Origin: an uncultured Alistipes sp.
GTDB lineage: Bacteria > Bacteroidota > Bacteroidia > Bacteroidales > Rikenellaceae
DNA: 7,459 nucleotides
Assembly: GCA_947174575.1 (NCBI GenBank)
Contig: CAMWJM010000053.1
Span: forward strand, 1-7,459
Reading direction: 5' to 3'
In this document: positions 5,803-7,459 of the stretch, in pieces
How positions within the stretch are numbered: position 1 is the first letter of the stretch
How the letters are laid out: every line of letters starts with the position of its first letter
The notes under the pieces: generated by a model
What the model was told of the DNA's origin: nothing
Seen by the model: only the letters and a program-made list of their open reading frames with translations
Database searches by the model: none
Position numbers and translations under genes: made by a program

Positions 5803-6693
5803 TTATTTTCCGAACAGTCCTTTCGTTATCTCCCGCCGCATGCGCAGCAGCCAGCGCGCCTGGCCGGGGCGCAGGGAGAGGCACAGCAGGAGGGTCGCGC
5901 ACCATTTGAGCAACTCCAGCAGCCGGGCTTTGTGTCGACGACCATGAATTGCCGCCCGCAGGCGTTGGCTCCGACCCACATTGTAACATAGGCGGCGGAA
6001 ATAGCTCTCGGTGAGTTTTTCGGGCGGGATGATGTGCCGGATCACGGCGTCGGGCACATACCATATCGTCTCGCCGCCGCGCAGCATCCGTTCGAACAAA
6101 TCGTTCTCCTCGCCGCCGATCAGCTCGCGGCCCACGCGGCCCAGCGTCACGTCGAACCCGCCATAAGCCTCTGCCGTAGCCCGTCGGAACGCCATGTTGC
6201 CGCCGCCCGGCACCCGTCCGCGCGGAAACGGCCGCACCGCAGGGCCGAAATCCATGGGGTTGGCCACGGGCATTTCGGTGTATTTCGACATCCAACGGGG
6301 ACGCCCGGCGACATATTCGGCGACGATCCGCCCACCGGCCACCGCGGCGTCGGGATGCGCATCGAAGAAATCGAGATAGGAGGCGATGAACCGGCCGTCG
6401 ATCCGCTCATCGTCGTCAACCCAGGCGACGATCGCGGCTTGGGCCTCCTGCAATCCGCGGTTACGAGCGTGCGAAACGCCCGGCTCGGGTTCGTACACCC
6501 GCCGCAGCGCGCAGCGGGGATGCTCCGCAGCGAAAGCCGCGAAGCGCTCGGCCGTGTCATCGGTCGAAGCGTTGTCGACCACGACGCACTCCCACAGCGC
6601 AGGATCGGCCTCCTGCCGCACGACATCGCCGAGCAGCGCCAGCAACGACGCAGCCCGGTTATGCGTGGGAATGACGAGCGAAAGACGAATCAT
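5803..6693 (-). CDS. family 2 glycosyltransferase
   Basis: This 296-residue protein is a GT-A fold, inverting glycosyltransferase of family GT2. It has the nucleotide-sugar start 'LSLVIPTHNRA' (4-14), 'CVVVDNASTDDT' (36-47), 'PGVSHARNRGL' (71-81), and the metal-binding DxD-type 'WVDDDE' (91-96). The acceptor-side 'PGGGNMAFRR' (162-171) and the 'GGEENDLFERM' motif (193-203), expected to carry the catalytic base, follow. Residues about 258-275 are hydrophobic and may attach it to the membrane. It probably adds a sugar during polysaccharide, capsule or glycan assembly at the inner face of the membrane; donor and acceptor cannot be told. The open frame extends 33 residues further upstream, but the GT2 fold starts at the ATG at 6693 and the upstream part contains a promoter box and dyad, so I start there. 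It stands alone, convergent to the kinase operon and divergent from prfA, with no other sugar genes in view. Confidence 0.9.
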   Translation of the reverse strand: MIRLSLVIPTHNRAASLLALLGDVVRQEADPALWECVVVDNASTDDTAERFAAFAAEHPRCALRRVYEPEPGVSHARNRGLQEAQAAIVAWVDDDERIDGRFIASYLDFFDAHPDAAVAGGRIVAEYVAGRPRWMSKYTEMPVANPMDFGPAVRPFPRGRVPGGGNMAFRRATAEAYGGFDVTLGRVGRELIGGEENDLFERMLRGGETIWYVPDAVIRHIIPPEKLTESYFRRLCYNVGRSQRLRAAIHGRRHKARLLELLKWCATLLLCLSLRPGQARWLLRMRREITKGLFGK

Positions 6694-6705
6694 GGTGCGA
6701 AGATA
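6694..6705 (-). promoter_or_regulatory. -7 box directly before the glycosyltransferase start
   Basis: On the minus strand TATCTTCG (6705 to 6698) is one mismatch from TAnnTTTG, and only CACC separates it from the ATG. The transcript would begin at or next to the start codon, giving a leaderless or nearly leaderless mRNA. No TTTG is seen 19-21 nt upstream; that position is occupied by the dyad at 6727-6750. Confidence 0.5.
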
Positions 6706-6726
6706 ACAATTTATATGCGAAAAACC

Positions 6727-6750
6727 TGCCGGGAATCGGGATTCCCGGTA
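6727..6750. promoter_or_regulatory. strong dyad upstream of the glycosyltransferase
   Basis: CCGGGAAT (6729-6736) and ATTCCCGG (6741-6748) form a perfect 8-bp inverted repeat around CGGG, extended by a G-U and a T-A pair to 6727-6750. On the minus strand a T5 run follows after a few bases, so it could be a weak terminator. Because it sits over the -33 region of the glycosyltransferase promoter, it could equally be an operator. Confidence 0.5.
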
Positions 6751-6933
6751 TTTGGGCTTTGACGAGGCGAGAAAACGACGGCGAATAGCCAACGGATAAG
6801 CCGAATCCTTTGCTCAATTCTTCGAAATTCTGCTTTTCGGCCATTCGGCAAGGAAGTGAGATTCTACCCATTGCTATTCTGCATTTCAACCACTTACATT
6901 ATTACGCTCCGCTCGCCCGTTTTATTCGATTTA
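6751..6933. other. AT-richer stretch without a convincing gene
   Basis: This stretch is less GC-rich than the flanking genes. Two small open frames touch it: one on the minus strand (internal ATG at 6844, ending 6659) that would overlap the glycosyltransferase start, and one on the plus strand (6856-7065) that runs through the palindromic repeat. Neither has a recognisable domain. I see no RNA gene. It may be a decayed dispersed repeat or a long upstream region. Confidence 0.5.
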
Positions 6934-6964
6934 TTCGTATCTTTAACTAAAGTTGAAGATATTC
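6934..6964. repeat. palindromic promoter-like repeat, copy 1
   Basis: This 31-nt unit matches the copy at 7074-7104 at 28 positions. Its core is a near-perfect palindrome: 6937-6948 pairs with 6951-6962 around AA. It contains TATCTTTA on the plus strand and TATCTTCA on the minus strand, both close to the TAnnTTTG -7 box, so it could be a two-way promoter or an operator. The sequence after it is only loosely similar to that after copy 2. Confidence 0.7.
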
Positions 6965-7073
6965 ATGTTAGGCAAAATGCAAGCGAGCAAATTCGTTACT
7001 GCATGCGGCTTTCGTCATTTTTGCGGTACACTCGACACCTTTCGCTTTTCACCTTTCGACTTTGACCTTATTT

Positions 7074-7104
7074 TTCGTATCTTTGACTAAAGTCGAAGAT
7101 ACTC
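7074..7104. repeat. palindromic promoter-like repeat, copy 2
   Basis: This second copy lies exactly 140 nt after the first. The palindrome is 7077-7088 pairing with 7091-7102 around AA, 12 pairs including one T-G. It contains a perfect TATCTTTG (7078-7085) on the plus strand and TATCTTCG on the minus strand. The three differences from copy 1 all keep the pairing: an A-T pair becomes G-C at 7085/7094, and a G-T pair becomes G-C at 7077/7102. It may drive an upstream prfA transcript or a minus-strand transcript. Confidence 0.72.
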
Positions 7105-7111
7105 GGCCTCG

Positions 7112-7138
7112 GCAATGCACAAATAAATTTGGCATTGC
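7112..7138. promoter_or_regulatory. dyad overlapping the prfA -33 box
   Basis: GCAATGC (7112-7118) pairs with GCATTGC (7132-7138), and inside it CAAAT (7120-7124) pairs with ATTTG (7127-7131), leaving a single bulged A and an AA loop. It covers the TTTG -33 element of the prfA promoter, so it may be an operator, or part of the repeated element that carries the palindromes. Confidence 0.5.
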
Positions 7139-7159
7139 ACTCGGCTCTTCGTATCTTTG
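7128..7159 (+). promoter_or_regulatory. near-consensus promoter of prfA
   Basis: TTTG (7128-7131), a 20-nt spacer and TATCTTTG (7152-7159) fit the Bacteroidota housekeeping consensus. Transcription would start near 7166, leaving an A/T-rich leader of about 16 nt before the ATG at 7182. No Shine-Dalgarno motif is evident, as is common in this phylum. Confidence 0.82.
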
Positions 7160-7181
7160 CGTTTTAAGCAAAGAAATTCTT

Positions 7182-7459
7182 ATGGCAGACCTTTCTATCC
7201 TGACCCGCCTGGACGGGTTGAAACTCAAATACGAGGAGATCGGGCAGAAGCTCACCGACCCCGAGGTGATCGCCGACGTCAAGCAGTTCGTGCAACTCAA
7301 CAAGGAGTACAAGGAGCTGGAGCCGATCATCGAGACGTCGGAACGTTTCCGCACGGCGATCGCCAACCTCGCCGAAGCCAAGGACGTGCTGCTCAACGAC
7401 AAGGACGAGGAGATGCGCGAAATGGCCCGCGAGGAGATCGCCGAGCTGGAGCCGGCCAT
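7182..7459 (+). CDS. prfA: peptide chain release factor 1, N-terminal part (cut by window edge)
   Basis: The frame stays open from the ATG at 7182 to the right edge, giving 92 complete codons. The translation begins 'MADLSILTRLDGLKLKYEEI' and continues with 'LTDPEVIADVKQFVQLNKEY' and 'EMREMAREEIAEL'. This is the helical N-terminal domain of bacterial class I release factor 1, which ends translation at UAA and UAG codons. The anticodon-mimic PxT motif and the GGQ motif lie beyond the window, so RF1 rather than RF2 is assigned from N-terminal similarity: RF2 genes usually have a different start and a programmed frameshift. The start is supported by the promoter about 22 nt upstream. The gene is divergent from the glycosyltransferase, and its G/C-rich third positions match the other genes here. 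Confidence 0.88.
   Translation, partial: MADLSILTRLDGLKLKYEEIGQKLTDPEVIADVKQFVQLNKEYKELEPIIETSERFRTAIANLAEAKDVLLNDKDEEMREMAREEIAELEPA

Noticed and set aside
7036..7058. Short direct repeat CACCTTTCG, two copies 14 nt apart
   Set aside because: With only two short copies in a pyrimidine-rich spacer, it is too little to call a CRISPR or an iteron array.
6856..7065. A 69-codon plus-strand frame before prfA
   Set aside because: It runs through palindromic repeat copy 1, lacks a domain and has AT-rich codon use unlike its neighbours.
7049..7459. A minus-strand frame opposite prfA
   Set aside because: It is a Ser/Arg-rich antisense shadow. The plus strand encodes the recognisable RF1 N-terminus.

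Overview
The window looks like a GC-rich member of the Bacteroidota, most likely a Bacteroidales gut genus such as Alistipes; the genus is inference. The coding regions strongly prefer G or C at third codon positions. Shine-Dalgarno motifs are not evident before the starts. The two clearest promoters have the Bacteroidota form TTTG, a 19-20 nt spacer, then TAnnTTTG.

Layout. Positions 37-3277 hold five tightly packed plus-strand genes: a HAAS-like/PspC membrane protein, a minimal stand-alone PspC protein, a PadR-type repressor, an exported DUF2807 (toastrack-like) beta-solenoid protein and a large HAAS-like/PspC polytopic membrane protein. They read as one envelope-stress operon, in which PadR would be the cytoplasmic switch and the PspC/HAAS/toastrack proteins the membrane sensing and effector layer. 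A strong intrinsic terminator closes the operon. Its U-tract overlaps the -33 box of the next promoter, which drives a two-gene operon (3448-5464) of ATP-dependent 6-phosphofructokinase and a PfkB-family kinase (adenosine kinase-like), closed by a second hairpin terminator.

Positions 5519-5802 form a gene-free, GC-rich stretch full of inverted repeats. A family 2 glycosyltransferase lies on the minus strand (5803-6693), convergent to the kinase operon, with a -7 box only four bases from its start codon. Positions 6694-7181 are AT-richer and hold no convincing gene. They carry a strong dyad beside the glycosyltransferase start, two copies of a 31-nt palindromic promoter-like repeat whose differences all preserve pairing, a further dyad and a near-consensus promoter. 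That promoter drives prfA (release factor 1), which runs off the right edge.

The most interesting items are the PadR/HAAS/PspC/toastrack module, the 19-residue cysteine-ladder repeat in the toastrack-like protein, and the covarying palindromic repeats upstream of prfA.
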